DNA of 64,000 bases from Cephalopachus bancanus (lineage: Eukaryota > Chordata > Mammalia > Primates > Tarsiidae), in contig JAPVLO010000122.1 in NCBI GenBank assembly GCA_027257055.1, positions 1,426,001 through 1,490,000 on the forward strand, read 5' to 3'. Below are positions 49,140 to 63,179 of this stretch, in pieces. Every line of letters starts with the position of its first letter. Positions within the stretch are counted from its first letter, which is position 1. Position numbers and translations under genes: made by a program. The notes beneath the pieces are model-generated. The model did not search any database and had not been told where the DNA came from. It saw only the letters and a list, made by a program, of their open reading frames with translations.

Positions 49140-50185
49140 TTATTTTTCCCAGATTTATTGAAGCATATTTGACAAATACAATTGTATATATTTAAGGTGT
49201 ACAACATAATGATTTAACTTACATATATATTATACAATGATTACTACAATCAAGTTAGTTAATACATCCATCGGCTGAGCACGTTGGCTCATGTCTATAA
49301 TCCCAGCACTTTGGGAGGCCAAAGTGAGAGGATTGCCTGAGCCCATGGGTTTGAGACCAGCCTGGGAAACTTGGCAAGACCTCATCTCCTCATTAAATAA
49401 ATTTTAAAAATTAGCTGGGCATGGTGGTACTTGCCTGTGGTTCCAGGTGGAAGGATGGCCTGAGCCTTGTGGTGGCCGTGAGCGTGCCACTGCACTCCAG
49501 CTTGGGCAATAGAGTGAAACTGCAACTCAAAACAGAACAACAAAAAAAAATACATCCATCACCTCACATAATTACATTGGTCTGTATGTGGTAAGAACAT
49601 TTAAAATCTACTCTTAGCAAACTTCAAGTGTGCAATATGGTATTATTAACCATATCAATTATTTTTATTACTCAAATAGCCCACATCCCTTGCCAAAAAG
49701 TGCAAATACATATTAGCAGAAAGATTCAAATGTGAATCTTCCATAATCTCACCACTGTTAACATTTTGTGTACATCCTTCCAGACTTTTATCTAAGCATA
49801 AACATACTAGAAATCTTTGCACCAAAAAATTACATCCTATTGACTGTTCTGTAGTCTTCTTTTTCACTAAACTCAATATTCAAAATAATTTTCAATTTTA
49901 AATATATATGTATATATTTAGACATATCATCATGTTTAATGATCATATAGTATTCTATTGTAAGCATGTACTGAAATTTATTTATATATACCTTGACTAA
50001 TTTCTTTATTGTGAAAAAGTCCTAGATGTAAAATTTCTGAATTTAACAGTATCCTCTTTTTAAGGACTTTATACATTTTTCAAACTGTATTCCAGTGAGT
50101 AGTATGAATTTGCATCCCCCAGCAGTGTGTAGGGATACATTTCATCATCCTCTTCCTCACTCCTTTTACTTTTGGTCTTTCTGGT
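49140..50185 (-). mobile_element. L1 LINE 3' part, old, split by Alu
   Basis: Antisense L1: AGATTTATTGAAGCATATTT, TTTAAGGTGTACAACATAAT, CTACTCTTAGCAAACTTCAA, and TTTGCATCCCCCAGCAGTGT near its end. All frames are broken. Confidence 0.85.
49273..49548 (+). mobile_element. Alu inserted in L1, shortened right arm
   Basis: Sense Alu with a right arm lacking the CTACTTGGAAGG part. Perfect duplication AATACATCCATC at 49261-49272 and 49549-49560. Confidence 0.95.
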
Positions 50186-52175
50186 AGGTGCAGCCTATGA
50201 CTTCTAATTTTGCATTCTTTCATCACTAGTAACCCATCCAGGGGACAGAAAGGAAAGGCCCACAGAACTTATGCATCTAAAGATGTGGGGAGAGCTGACA
50301 CAGTCCTCCAACCCAAGCCTCGGCTGGGCACAGGGAGACAGGAGCAGCCATTTAGAAAAAGTGACTAGAAGACAATGAGTGACAGCATGGGTAGGGACCA
50401 TCTCCAAAATGTCCAACTGCACTACCGACATCCACCACACATTTTTGCTTTTGGTTATTTGATAAATATTTGAGTATTTACTATGAGCCAGGAACTGTGC
50501 TTGTAAAATAAATAAATTCATCACAGTAAATTGTTGCTTATATGACTATTTGGTTTTTATTTATTCAAAAAGATTCCATTTTCCATGTTCAACTTTCAGA
50601 AGACTATGGGTATTTCATCTGAAATGGTGAGAAGCACAGTCAGAGCACTCAGTGTACTAGGATCTGAGTGGATAAAATGAAATCTTTCTCCAAGTGTTAT
50701 ATAGTTTCTTTAGGATCATGGAATTAGGCCCTGGAGGTGACACGTGGAATTGCAAAAATGCCCAAAATGGTTTCTTTGGAACCGGGGGAATTGATACAGT
50801 CGCTGCCAACTCACCACTTGGGATATGTTTTCACAAAAGGCACAATAATCAAGAGTTTGTATTGAGTAGCAATGCTAGCAGTAGCATTAGCAGTAGTAGT
50901 GGAACACATAATAGTTTTTACAGTGATATATGTTGTAACATTTCAGTGCAGAAATCTCTAGACTATTGACATAAGAAAAATGAGAACTTCTGAATATGCG
51001 CCTGTGGCAACTGTTTAGTAATTCACTACAGCTGACTCAGAGAAGGTTTCGAATTCAGTAGTGTTCATCCCCTCTTCCTTGCCTGCCCCCAACTATCGCT
51101 GTCTGGTACAACCAGAAATCAATAGTTCAGTCATGTGTATTATCTCAAAGGTATGAGGTAAGATAATAAATAAGACTCTCCTTCTTTATTGCCTGCCCTA
51201 TTTGTGAGGCAGTTTTCACATTTCAACCTGGGCATACCACCTGCCCGACCAGTTTTTCCTTTCTATGAGGTTTGTTTCATTGGACCAAAGGCTAAACACC
51301 ACAGCTTCCAGCTTCCTGCACTGGGTGAGGGTGGAGGTGGGTTCAAAGAGTCTCTAACAATCTTCCAAATAAATAATAGCGATTCAGGAACACAGACCTT
51401 TGTTTCAGCGGTTCAGGAGAATTCATTCTCTGTAGAGAAAACTCATTTGCTGTGGCAGTGATTCAAGCTGCTAACTTCACAGAGAATACTGCCAGAGCCA
51501 AATTCTTTCTCGGTTATGGAGGTCAGAGGTGAAGCAACTGTGCTTACAGGGCAAAGCTCTTTTATAGATTCCCTTGGCTTCCTGCTTTTTTCTTTACAGC
51601 TGATTAACACCCAATGGCCATTTCTTTTAAAAAAGAAAAATTCAATTCCTCAGTTTAATTAACTTCCCTAACACAGTATTTACCACAGCCTGCTAAAAGC
51701 CAGACAATGACTTGAGACTTCATAACAGTTGATTTCAGTTTGAGGTAATTCACTGCGGCAACTCACTAAATCCCAAAAATTATCTCAGGGCCATGTGGCC
51801 AAAATCAGGCCTGGACTTAACCTTTGGCTGGCACACTTGAGGACACCTGAGTAACTAAGTTTGTGTATCTATTGCAGGTGGTTTTTGAAGAGCCTGAAAC
51901 TTTTTGCCTTTAATTTCACTTTTGCTTCCACTTCATGGTCAAAGTCCTAAAATCAGTCTTCCATTCCTCTCTCAGTCCCAGGCCTGCTGACAGTATGAGT
52001 TTTGTTATTATTAACTTTAACAAACCGTGGGGTACTTCTTTCTGCCTCGTTCTTTGAACAATCAGTAAAATAAGTGTTTAATGAGAATCCAGAGAGCATA
52101 GTTTACTTTATACATTTGCTAAGTAGCTGTAGATTTAGACAAATACGCATTTTTATTCTTTCTTTTCCCCTTTTT
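50186..52175. other. intergenic unique sequence, 2 kb
   Basis: Contains a small AGTAGC/AGTAGT repeat near 50,870-50,900 and TAATTAA words near 51,655. No repeat family or gene is recognised. Confidence 0.5.
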
Positions 52176-52318
52176 AAAATTGTTTTATTTATTTATTTAT
52201 TTGAAATGGGTGTCTCACTATGTTGCCCAGGCTGGTCTTGAACTCCTGGGCTCAAGCAACCCTCTTACCTCAACCTCCCGAGTAACTGGGATTACAGGCA
52301 CGCACCACTATGCCCATT
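52176..52318 (-). mobile_element. Alu monomer or half Alu
   Basis: About 140 bp: a TTATTTATTTATTTA head, then GGGTGTCTCACTATGTTGCC to GGCACGCACCACTATGCCCA. Only one arm is present. Confidence 0.82.
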
Positions 52319-52365
52319 TTTAATCTTTTATTACAGTTCTTCAGTACTATATGGTAAGAGCAATA

Positions 52366-52606
52366 CAGTACAGTATAATGGTTAAGAGGATGAATGCCAA
52401 GGCAGCTGCCTGTCTTCAAATCTAGTTCTGACATTTAGCAGCTGTGTGATCCTAGGCAAGTTAATCGATCACTCTGTGCCTCAGATTCCTCACTTGACAA
52501 ATGAGGATAATGACAGTATCTACCTGGAGGTTGTTACGTAGTAAATAAGCTAACAGATGTAGAGCAATTAGAACAGTGCCTGCACCCATAATAAGCCCTC
52601 ATAGTG
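52366..52606 (+). mobile_element. MIR SINE, nearly full length
   Basis: Sense MIR in order: TACAGTATAATGGTTAAGAG, CTGTGTGATCCTAGGCAAGT, TCTGTGCCTCAGATTCCTCA, GAACAGTGCCTGCACCCATA. Confidence 0.85.
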
Positions 52607-54128
52607 AGAATTTGTTAGAGGATGTCACGACTGAAAAATCATTATTTCTTTGAGAGGTGAGATTGTAAATTATCTACAATTAATTGTGTCAACTATCCTT
52701 CTATTACCTGTTTTGTGGGTAATGGTGGGTGGTGGAGTCAGAGAGGTGAATCTTACATAAATTCTACTCTCAGGTTTCTTGGGGATTTTGTACATACATT
52801 ACAATCACGGGATGAGTTGTTGCCTGAAGAAGTCACCCCATTGCACCAACCTGGCCTCACACATCACAGGAAAATATGAAGCATCACAGTGCTCAGATAT
52901 CTAACTCATTTCCTTTAAGTCTTGCTAAATTATCTCACCGTTATCTGTGATCTCTGCTCCTGGAAAAAGTCCAGGACACAAGAAAGACAACAATTCATAG
53001 TCTCCTTTAAAAAGACCCCCGAGGAAGGGGTTACTGAATACCATTGATTATATGTTGCATATTTTTTCACTATTTCACTCCTCAGACATTGGATGCATCA
53101 AGAAAGTGTTACCATTGCCTATACGTGTGCAAATGTGGTTACAGCTGCTCATCTGTCCCTGTATTGAGTGATGTGCATTGTCTGTAGCACAGGCTTTCAG
53201 ATTTATTGTTGCTAAAAATGTCTTTCAGATCAAGACTGAAATGAAAAGTTATTGTACATACAGAAAGGCACAGAAACAGAGCAGTGCAATATTTGATTTT
53301 AAAAATTATGTCTAGTCAGTCTAAAATAGTGCTTCCATTAAACATAAAACTCTAAGTGCTAAGAAAGCATTGTGTCATAGTTTAATTGGCAGTATTTTTT
53401 TGTTTCTTCATGGTACATAAAATAATGATTCATTTTACAATCAAAACCTTTTTACAATTGATGAAATATGGCACATTTTAGAGTGCTAGCAACACTCTGG
53501 AGAACCTAAATAGCTAAATACCCTGAAACTTCCCCCAACATCCCAAACTTTCCATGTGTGGCAGAGTTCCACCTGCTCTAATAATATTTAACTAATTTAA
53601 AAATCAATCTCATTTTTTAAGCCCAAATACATTTCTTTTGAAAAAATTACATTGTTATAAATGTATGATATTTTGATGAGCTAGTCAAATTGTTTAATTA
53701 TGAATTAAAATAAATCAATTGCCATTGAGATGGCCATTGAGATGAACATCTGGCACATAAAATCATCTTACAATAGAATTCAGATATAGACGGGATCCCT
53801 TGGGGAAATACTACAGTGAGATGATGTTCCCCCTCCTCTGATTTATCACTTCCGCCTAGCCACCGATGCAGATCCCAATCTGATAGTTCCAGACTCTTTT
53901 TGCGCTCACTGCAAGAAATTCTAAAACCCCTCACAAACTGAATTCACAGACAGCTGCCACTCTGTGTTCAACTACTTCAATATTTAGTGTCCAACTCCTC
54001 CATACCCATAACTCCCAAGTTTATTTTTGTTACTAAGGGATAGAAAATTGGTGCCCTACTTTGGCTATGATGACGGTTTCTCTGGGGTTCCCAGACTTTA
54101 TAGGCGACTTTGCCATGAATTCTTACTA
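52607..54128. other. intergenic unique sequence, 1.5 kb
   Basis: AT-rich, no repeat or gene that I can name. Confidence 0.5.
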
Positions 54129-54141
54129 ACATTTTGACACA

Positions 54142-54444
54142 CTGGGAGCAGTGGCTCACGCCTGTAATCCCAGCACTTTGGGAGGCTGAGGCACGAGGAT
54201 TGCCTGAGCCCAGGAGTTTGAGACCAGCCTGGGGAACTTGGTGAGATCTTGTCTCTTTAATTAAAAAAAAAAAATTAGCCAGGTGTGGTGGCATGCACCT
54301 GTGGTTCCAACTACTTGGAAGGCTGAAGCAGAAGGATCGCCTGAGCCCTGAACAGGTATTGGCTGCAGTGGCCATGAGTGTGCCACTGCACACCAGCCTG
54401 GGCAAAAGTGAGACTCCAATTAAAATAAAAAATTAAAATAAAAA
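54142..54444 (+). mobile_element. Alu, full length
   Basis: Sense Alu with an AAAATTAAAATA tail. Duplication AACATTTTGACACA at 54128-54141 and 54445-54458. Confidence 0.95.
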
Positions 54445-54458
54445 AACATTTTGACACA

Positions 54459-55554
54459 ATAATTTTGGAACTTTAGGGGAAAGTTTTAATTTTAGCCCAG
54501 GGAAATCATTTTCAAGATTGGTACTTGTCCCTCAATTTACTTTCAATTTGTAAACCCAATCACATGTCTTCATTAATTCAACAGCGCATCACTTTCACAT
54601 ATAGGCTGAATTCTTGTGTCAAGAAGATGAGGAAATCCTGTTTATCAGCAAGTGACACTTTCCCTGTTTTGCACTTCACAATAATTATGGCTGTTAAGTT
54701 TTTTAGCATCCTATCACAAAGAGCAGCTCATTAACTTTAATTATTTTCAAATTCATTGGCTTCAATGCATAGTGAAGCTAGCAGGTGCCAGGGGGTCGTA
54801 GTTGCAGAAATTAATTAACAAATAAGTGGAAGCTTAGACTTCCACTTTGATACAGCTGATACTTTTTATTATCTTTCTTCTCACCATTTAACAAGTTTAG
54901 AAAGAATGTATCTAAGACCCTTTAAACCAGAGACAGAGAAAAAGTAAGAGTCAAATGTTCAAGAAGGAGTAATCCAAGTCTTACGCCCTGGACAAGTGCA
55001 GAGCATTTATCTAGCTCCAGTTCCACCATTTTTTCCAACTAAATCACTGTTAGGTCTGAATTTAGAAAATCCACGGATTAGTTGGCTCCCAAACCACCTT
55101 CAGCTGATACCTATGTTTAGTTGATTTCAGATAGAAGTTGACACTTAAAAGCTTGGCTAGAATCCCTCTACATGGAAGCCTGTTAACACTAGATTCAAGA
55201 GCAGAAATTCTCTGTCCTACGAAGATGTGGCACTTTGCTAGTATTCTTTAAACCAGTTAGGATCTGTTGTGGACTCCATTATTAAGTCCATGTGTGTTCC
55301 AATTTTTTTTTTTGAAAGAAACTTGCTGATGTGGAAAAGTTGTATTCTCCAACACTGCTAGAGGCAGAATTAATTTGTACAATTTTTTTTTTTGGTACAA
55401 TATTTCTTAGTACAATATTAATTAGTACAATATTTCTTTTTTTTTTCTTAAAAGCAAGATAGCCATAATTATTAAATGTCATAAAATACACATAGCATTT
55501 GACCAAAATTTCCACAGGTATTTTGTCCAAGGAAATAATAAGAATCAGGAGATT
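54459..55554. other. intergenic unique sequence
   Basis: Contains T tracts and three near copies of GTACAATATTTCTTA at about 55,377-55,440, just before the METAP2 retrocopy. Confidence 0.5.
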
Positions 55555-55709
55555 CACTAGAAGAGCAGCAAGACAGTTGGAAAGGCAAACATTGGAAGAG
55601 GAGAGAGTGAAGATGCAGATGGAGATGACGATGGAGATGGAACAATGGAAAGAAGAAGAAAGAGAGGACCAAAAGTTCAAACAGAACTGCCCTTGGTTTC
55701 AGAATGTGA

Positions 55710-57733
<2,024 letters not shown>

Positions 57734-57773
57734 TAATCCCAACAATGATACATTAGTAAAAGCTGTAAAAGAG

Positions 57774-58057
57774 CTGGGCACAGTGGCTCAGTCTGTAATC
57801 CCAGCATTTTGGGAGACCGAGGCGAGAGGATTACCTGAGCCCGGGAGTTCAAGACCAGCCCGGGCAAGTTGGTGAGACCTTGTCTCTACAATAAATCACA
57901 AAAACTAGCTGGGCGTGATGGCATGTCTGTAGTTCCAGCTACTTGGAAGGCTGAGGCAGAAAGATTGCCTAAGCCCAGCAGATCGAGGCTGCAGTAGCCA
58001 TGAGCAGGCCACTGCACTCCAGCCTGGGCAACAGTGAGACTCCAACCCCCCCCCCAA
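57774..58057 (+). mobile_element. Alu inserted in METAP2 pseudogene
   Basis: Sense Alu from GCTGGGCACAGTGGCTCAGT to a C-rich tail (CCCCCCCCCC). Short duplication around CTGTAAAAGA / CTGTAAAGA. Confidence 0.93.
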
Positions 58058-58078
58058 ATCTGTAAAGATGCTACTAAT

Positions 58079-58381
<303 letters not shown>

Positions 58382-58507
58382 TAAAGAGTACTTCCTTTAA
58401 TGTGTGCCTGTTTTGAAAGGAAAGAAAGCAGTTTGAATGGAGGAAGGAGGTATACGCAATTGAAATCTTTGGTAGTACAGGAAAAGGTGTTCATGATATA
58501 GAGTGGC

Positions 58508-58799
<292 letters not shown>

Positions 58800-60045
58800 G
58801 CAACATCTTTATTTTCCAAACTTTGTTGGAATAAACTATACCATAATTAATTTGCAACATGTCTGTTTTAACAGTGTACCTATGTAATACTTTTTTTCCT
58901 GTTTATAAAAGAAGAAATTTGATCAAAGACAAACTCTCGAATATAATTAACCAAGGAAAAAGTTTTCAGTATTTTCAAATGTTAACTGTTCCTCCCATAC
59001 ACCTCCACTTAGGAAGTGCTACAGTGCTCACATACGTTTGGAATGACTTACACATTTTTGTTTTGAACACCTAAGGGATACTTTTCCAATGTTTATACTG
59101 CCATATTTTTACTTGAGTGCTTCGAATGACTATATCCAATTCTGCACCTATACCCTCTGGTATTGCTTTTTAACCTTCCTGAAATTCAGTCTCTAAAAAA
59201 TTATCACATAGGTCATAAAGCTACATTTCAATGTCTGTGATTATAATTCTGGAGAGGGAATAGCTACACTTTTAATGCAGGAAAATGTGGTGCCTTTTAT
59301 CTATCTGCTGTAGGCCTTGACACTGAGACTTTCCTCTGGCATCGTGGCTAAAACAGGATCTACACATGCATAACATGGGCAGTCATTTTTTTCTTCACAA
59401 ACAAATATACAGCTTTAGGAATATTTTGCCATTCTTTATAGGACCATATCAGCCCTTGTCTTTTTTTTTTTTAAGGTTATTTCTTTTCTTTTTTTTCTTT
59501 CTTTCTTTCTTTCTTTTTTTTTTTTTTTAGTGAGAAAGCAGGATTTATTGAAAGGACAGAGAAACTCCCACAGTGGGAGGGGACCCAAAGGGGTTACCCC
59601 CAGTCCTTGTCTTTCATTTTCCCCTCAACATTGGAAAGATGTAGTAATTGAAACATGACAGTGGGAACATTCTACCAACTTGAAACTTTGATTTAGTAAA
59701 AATCTCAATGTTTGAATCCTTTGTCTAATGGTAGTATTTATAAAGAAATGTATTCAGCTTACTCAAAATACCAAAAGGGCATCAAAACCACAAAGGCAAA
59801 GAAACTTCCCATGTTTGGTCTTATTCTAATTAGAAAGGTAAAATTGAAATTATTAGATTTTTAAATTTATCAGCCAAATGCTAAATATCCTGCCCCTTGA
59901 CTGTTTTTGATTCTTAACATTACCAGTGGCACTTCAGAATGTAAGGTTACAGTTGTCCTCTTATACCACCTAGGTGTATTAAGTTGAATGTAAGGATGCG
60001 TAATATTAACTTGTGTGAACTGAGCCCCACTACTGATATTTTAAC
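58800..60045 (+). pseudogene. METAP2P: METAP2 pseudogene, 3' UTR part
   Basis: Matches the METAP2 3' UTR as I remember it: CATCTTTATTTTCCAAACTT, TTGCAACATGTCTGTTTTAA and TTCTGCACCTATACCCTCTG. The part after about 59,200 is assigned by continuity only. A short antisense insertion lies at 59,464-59,604. The 3' limit is uncertain because Alu sequence starts at about 60,050. Confidence 0.8.
59464..59604 (-). mobile_element. short antisense poly(A) retroinsertion, LTR R-region-like
   Basis: A T/C-rich tract (about 59,464-59,529, partly (CTTT)n) precedes a unit whose opposite strand has CCTTTCAATAAATCCTGCTT, a poly(A) signal context like class I retroviral LTRs. The flanks AGCCCTTGTCTTT (59,451-59,463) and AGTCCTTGTCTTT (59,602-59,614) form a 13 bp duplication with one mismatch. 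Confidence 0.65.
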
Positions 60046-60051
60046 AAATTG

Positions 60052-60642
60052 CACTGGTGGCTCATGCCTGTAATCCCAGCACTTTGGGAGACTGAGGCAA
60101 GAGGATTGCCTGAGCCCACAGGTTCAAGACCAGCCTGGGGCAACTTGGGGAGACCTCATCTCTACAAACTCTCGAATATAATTAACCAAGGAAAAAGCTT
60201 TTGGTACTTTCAGATGTTAACTGTTCCTCCCACACATCTCCGCTTAGGAAGTGCTACAGTGCTCAAATAAGTTAGGAATGACTTAAACATTTATATACCT
60301 AAGGGATAAATCAAAAAATTAGTCGGGCGTGGTGACATGCACATGTAATTCCAGCTACTTGGAAGGCTGAATCAGAGGCCGAGGCTAGAGAATTTCCTGA
60401 GCCCAGGGGTTCAAGACCAGCTTGGGCAACTTAGTGAGACATCGTCTCTGTAATAAATCAAGAAAAATTACGTAGGGAAAATCATTTTGCGTGGTGGCAC
60501 GCACCTGTGGTTCCAGGTACTTGGAAGGCTGAAGCGGAAGGATCGCCTGAGCTCAGCAGGTTGAGGCCATGGTGGCAGTGAGCATGCCACTGCACTCCAG
60601 CCTGGGCAACAGAGTGAGACTCCAACTCACTAAAAACAGAGC
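60052..60642 (+). mobile_element. mosaic Alu cluster with a METAP2 UTR patch
   Basis: A left Alu arm (60,052-60,163) leads into 145 bp of METAP2 3' UTR (60,164-60,308). Alu resumes at ATAAATCAAAAAATTAGTCG; at about 60,377 a second left arm begins inside the right arm, and a last right arm runs to 60,642. Confidence 0.88.
60164..60308 (+). repeat. second copy of a METAP2 3' UTR segment
   Basis: About 89% identical to 58,929-59,080, same orientation. Junctions share ACAA (left) and ATA (right) with the surrounding Alu linker. Confidence 0.9.
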
Positions 60643-60907
60643 TGCTCTTTCAGCAATAGAGCTATAAATTACTGTTATCTTGAGGGGGAAACCACCTAGT
60701 TTTTAGCTGTATGAGCTATGTTTGTTGTGGTGCTGATGTTCATTATTCACTTTTGAAGAATTTCACTATTTTTTGCGATACCGTGTTATCAGCAGATCTC
60801 ACCAATTCATGCTTGGTCATACTATCAGACCTTGGGCACTCCAGCTAGCTTCTTCAGGGTTTTAAGTCCATACCTTTTGATGTGCTTTAGCAGAAAGTAA
60901 AAAGCAG
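60643..60907. other. intergenic unique sequence
   Basis: Nothing recognised between two Alus. Confidence 0.5.
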
Positions 60908-61213
60908 GCCGGGCTCAGTGGCTCAGCCTGTAATCCCAGCACTTTGGGAGGCCGAAGTGAGTGGATTGCCTGGGCCCACGGGTTCGAGATCAGCCTGGGT
61001 AACTTTGGCAAGACCTACAATAAAATAAAAAATAGCCGGGCGTGGTAGCGCATGTCTGTAGTTCCGGCTACTTGGAAGGCTGAGGCGGAAGGGTCGCCAG
61101 AGCCCAGCAGGTCGATGCTGGGGTGGCCTTGAGTGTGCATGCCACTGCACTCCAGCCTGGGTGAAAGAGTGAGACTCAACTCAAAAAAAAAAAAAAAAAG
61201 AAAGAAAGAAAGG
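60908..61213 (+). mobile_element. Alu, lineage-specific copy
   Basis: Sense Alu from GGCCGGGCTCAGTGGCTCAG with a shortened linker (AAGACCTACAATAAAATAAA) and a long A/(GAAA)n tail. Confidence 0.94.
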
Positions 61214-62827
61214 ATCTTAATTCTTAAACTCGGGAATTTTAGAATTGACCCCTGTGAGTGAAAAATTTTGGATCCATATAAGATCTTTGGCAATAGTGAT
61301 CTCAAACCAATGATGAGTTCCAAACTCCCTTCCCAGGTAACTGTAGGGAATAATGTTATCACTCTATACCCTTGGAGCAGCTGGAAGGGATATGCTCTTG
61401 TAAATAGGAAAGCTAACACTTTTTTAAAAATTGTATTATTTACCTACTAGCCCCGTATCTCTTGAAATTATTTTGTTATGTTTACAATGATGAACCTTAT
61501 TGGTGACAAATTATTAATGTTTAATAATGGTGCCTTTAGTAAATTATTTTACAACCAAAAAAAAAATGTATCCCAGTAGTCCTGTAAGGTCACTACTATT
61601 ATTTTTTATCCTCGTGAATAAAAAATCCTATGAATGAGGAAACAAGACTAAGAGAATTTAAGTATCTTAACTGATCTCAGTTCAAACAACTATTAAAAGA
61701 GTTTCAGAATTCAGAGTCAGCTTTCATTCACTTGTTCATTCATTAATTTATTCATATATTTATACATTCCTAGTTTTGATGATGATTAAATGATTCTGGC
61801 AAATGGAAACATAGTCTAGCATAACAAGCATAGAGAATACTATTTTAAAATCCACAAATTCACCCTCCAGCTTAAGAAAATATTTTAGATACAGAAGAAT
61901 TATCCCTATTTCCATTCTGTTCTCTTCCATCTAGAGGTAACCATTACCTTGAATGTGGGATTTATTAGTCCCATTCAAATTTATATTCATTTGCTCTATA
62001 TGTTAGTATTCATAAACTGTACTCAGTCAATCACTGTCCAAGCAGGAAATTAGAAACCCCACTATGTAGTTCACACAAAGGGGGGTTTAATACTGAGAAT
62101 TGGTTACAGAGGTATAGCAAGGGCTAGAGAAGCAAATAGAATGAGAGGTTATGTTCAATTTCATCCACTTGCCCTCCAGCTCAGAAAACTGAATGGTACA
62201 AACCTCTGGCTTCTGGATGGTTCTGGTCAATGGGAAGCGCTGGCAAGAGGTGGAGGGGAAGAGGAGAATGAGATCAGAGTATCTGTTCACTTGGCTTCTT
62301 TCCTATCGGATAGTTACAAATTGGCACTGCCACTTGTAAAATAGCCTCTGGTACTACTGAAATGCTCATCTGCAGTCACTTCCCACTATTGCTGCTGCTG
62401 ACATTGCTGGGAGCACTGCCAGGAATAGAAAGAAAAATGGCACCTCCCTCTCTTCTGATTTCGAATCTTCTGCTAGTGCCTTGCATTGGCAAAACCTAAA
62501 CACAAGCCAACCAACAACGGAGCCTGCCACATGTATGGAGTTCACAGGTTTTCGGCCCCTTGCAATGCAAAAGAGTGCACAGCACACAACCAGCACATGT
62601 GCCAAGTATTGTTTGAATTTTTGAACTTTATTTAGATGGTTTCATGCTATACCTATCTTTGCTTTTTTGTGTAACTTTATCCCTCTGAGATCTATCCATG
62701 TTGGGACACGTGGCTCTAGTTTATGCATTTTAACTGCAATGTTGTATTCAATAATTATATTTCTGCAAGGGAGCTCATAAAGATAGGAACATTGATGATA
62801 CCAGCATTGGAATAAAGAGATATTAGT
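61214..62827. other. intergenic sequence, 1.6 kb
   Basis: Mostly unique and AT-rich. The block at about 62,090-62,350 (TGGTCAATGGGAAGCGCTGG, GGCAAGAGGTGGAGGGGAAG) resembles an old interspersed element that I cannot name. No gene. Confidence 0.45.
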
Positions 62828-63119
<292 letters not shown>

Positions 63120-63179
63120 TTAATGATAGTATATGGCAAATTACAGTTGGTAAAATTGAATTAATGGAAAATGTTTCTT

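Noticed and set aside
50694..50969. Open frame of 91 codons
   Set aside because: No known domain, no splice sites or Kozak context of note, and a biased serine run from a small AGTAGC repeat.
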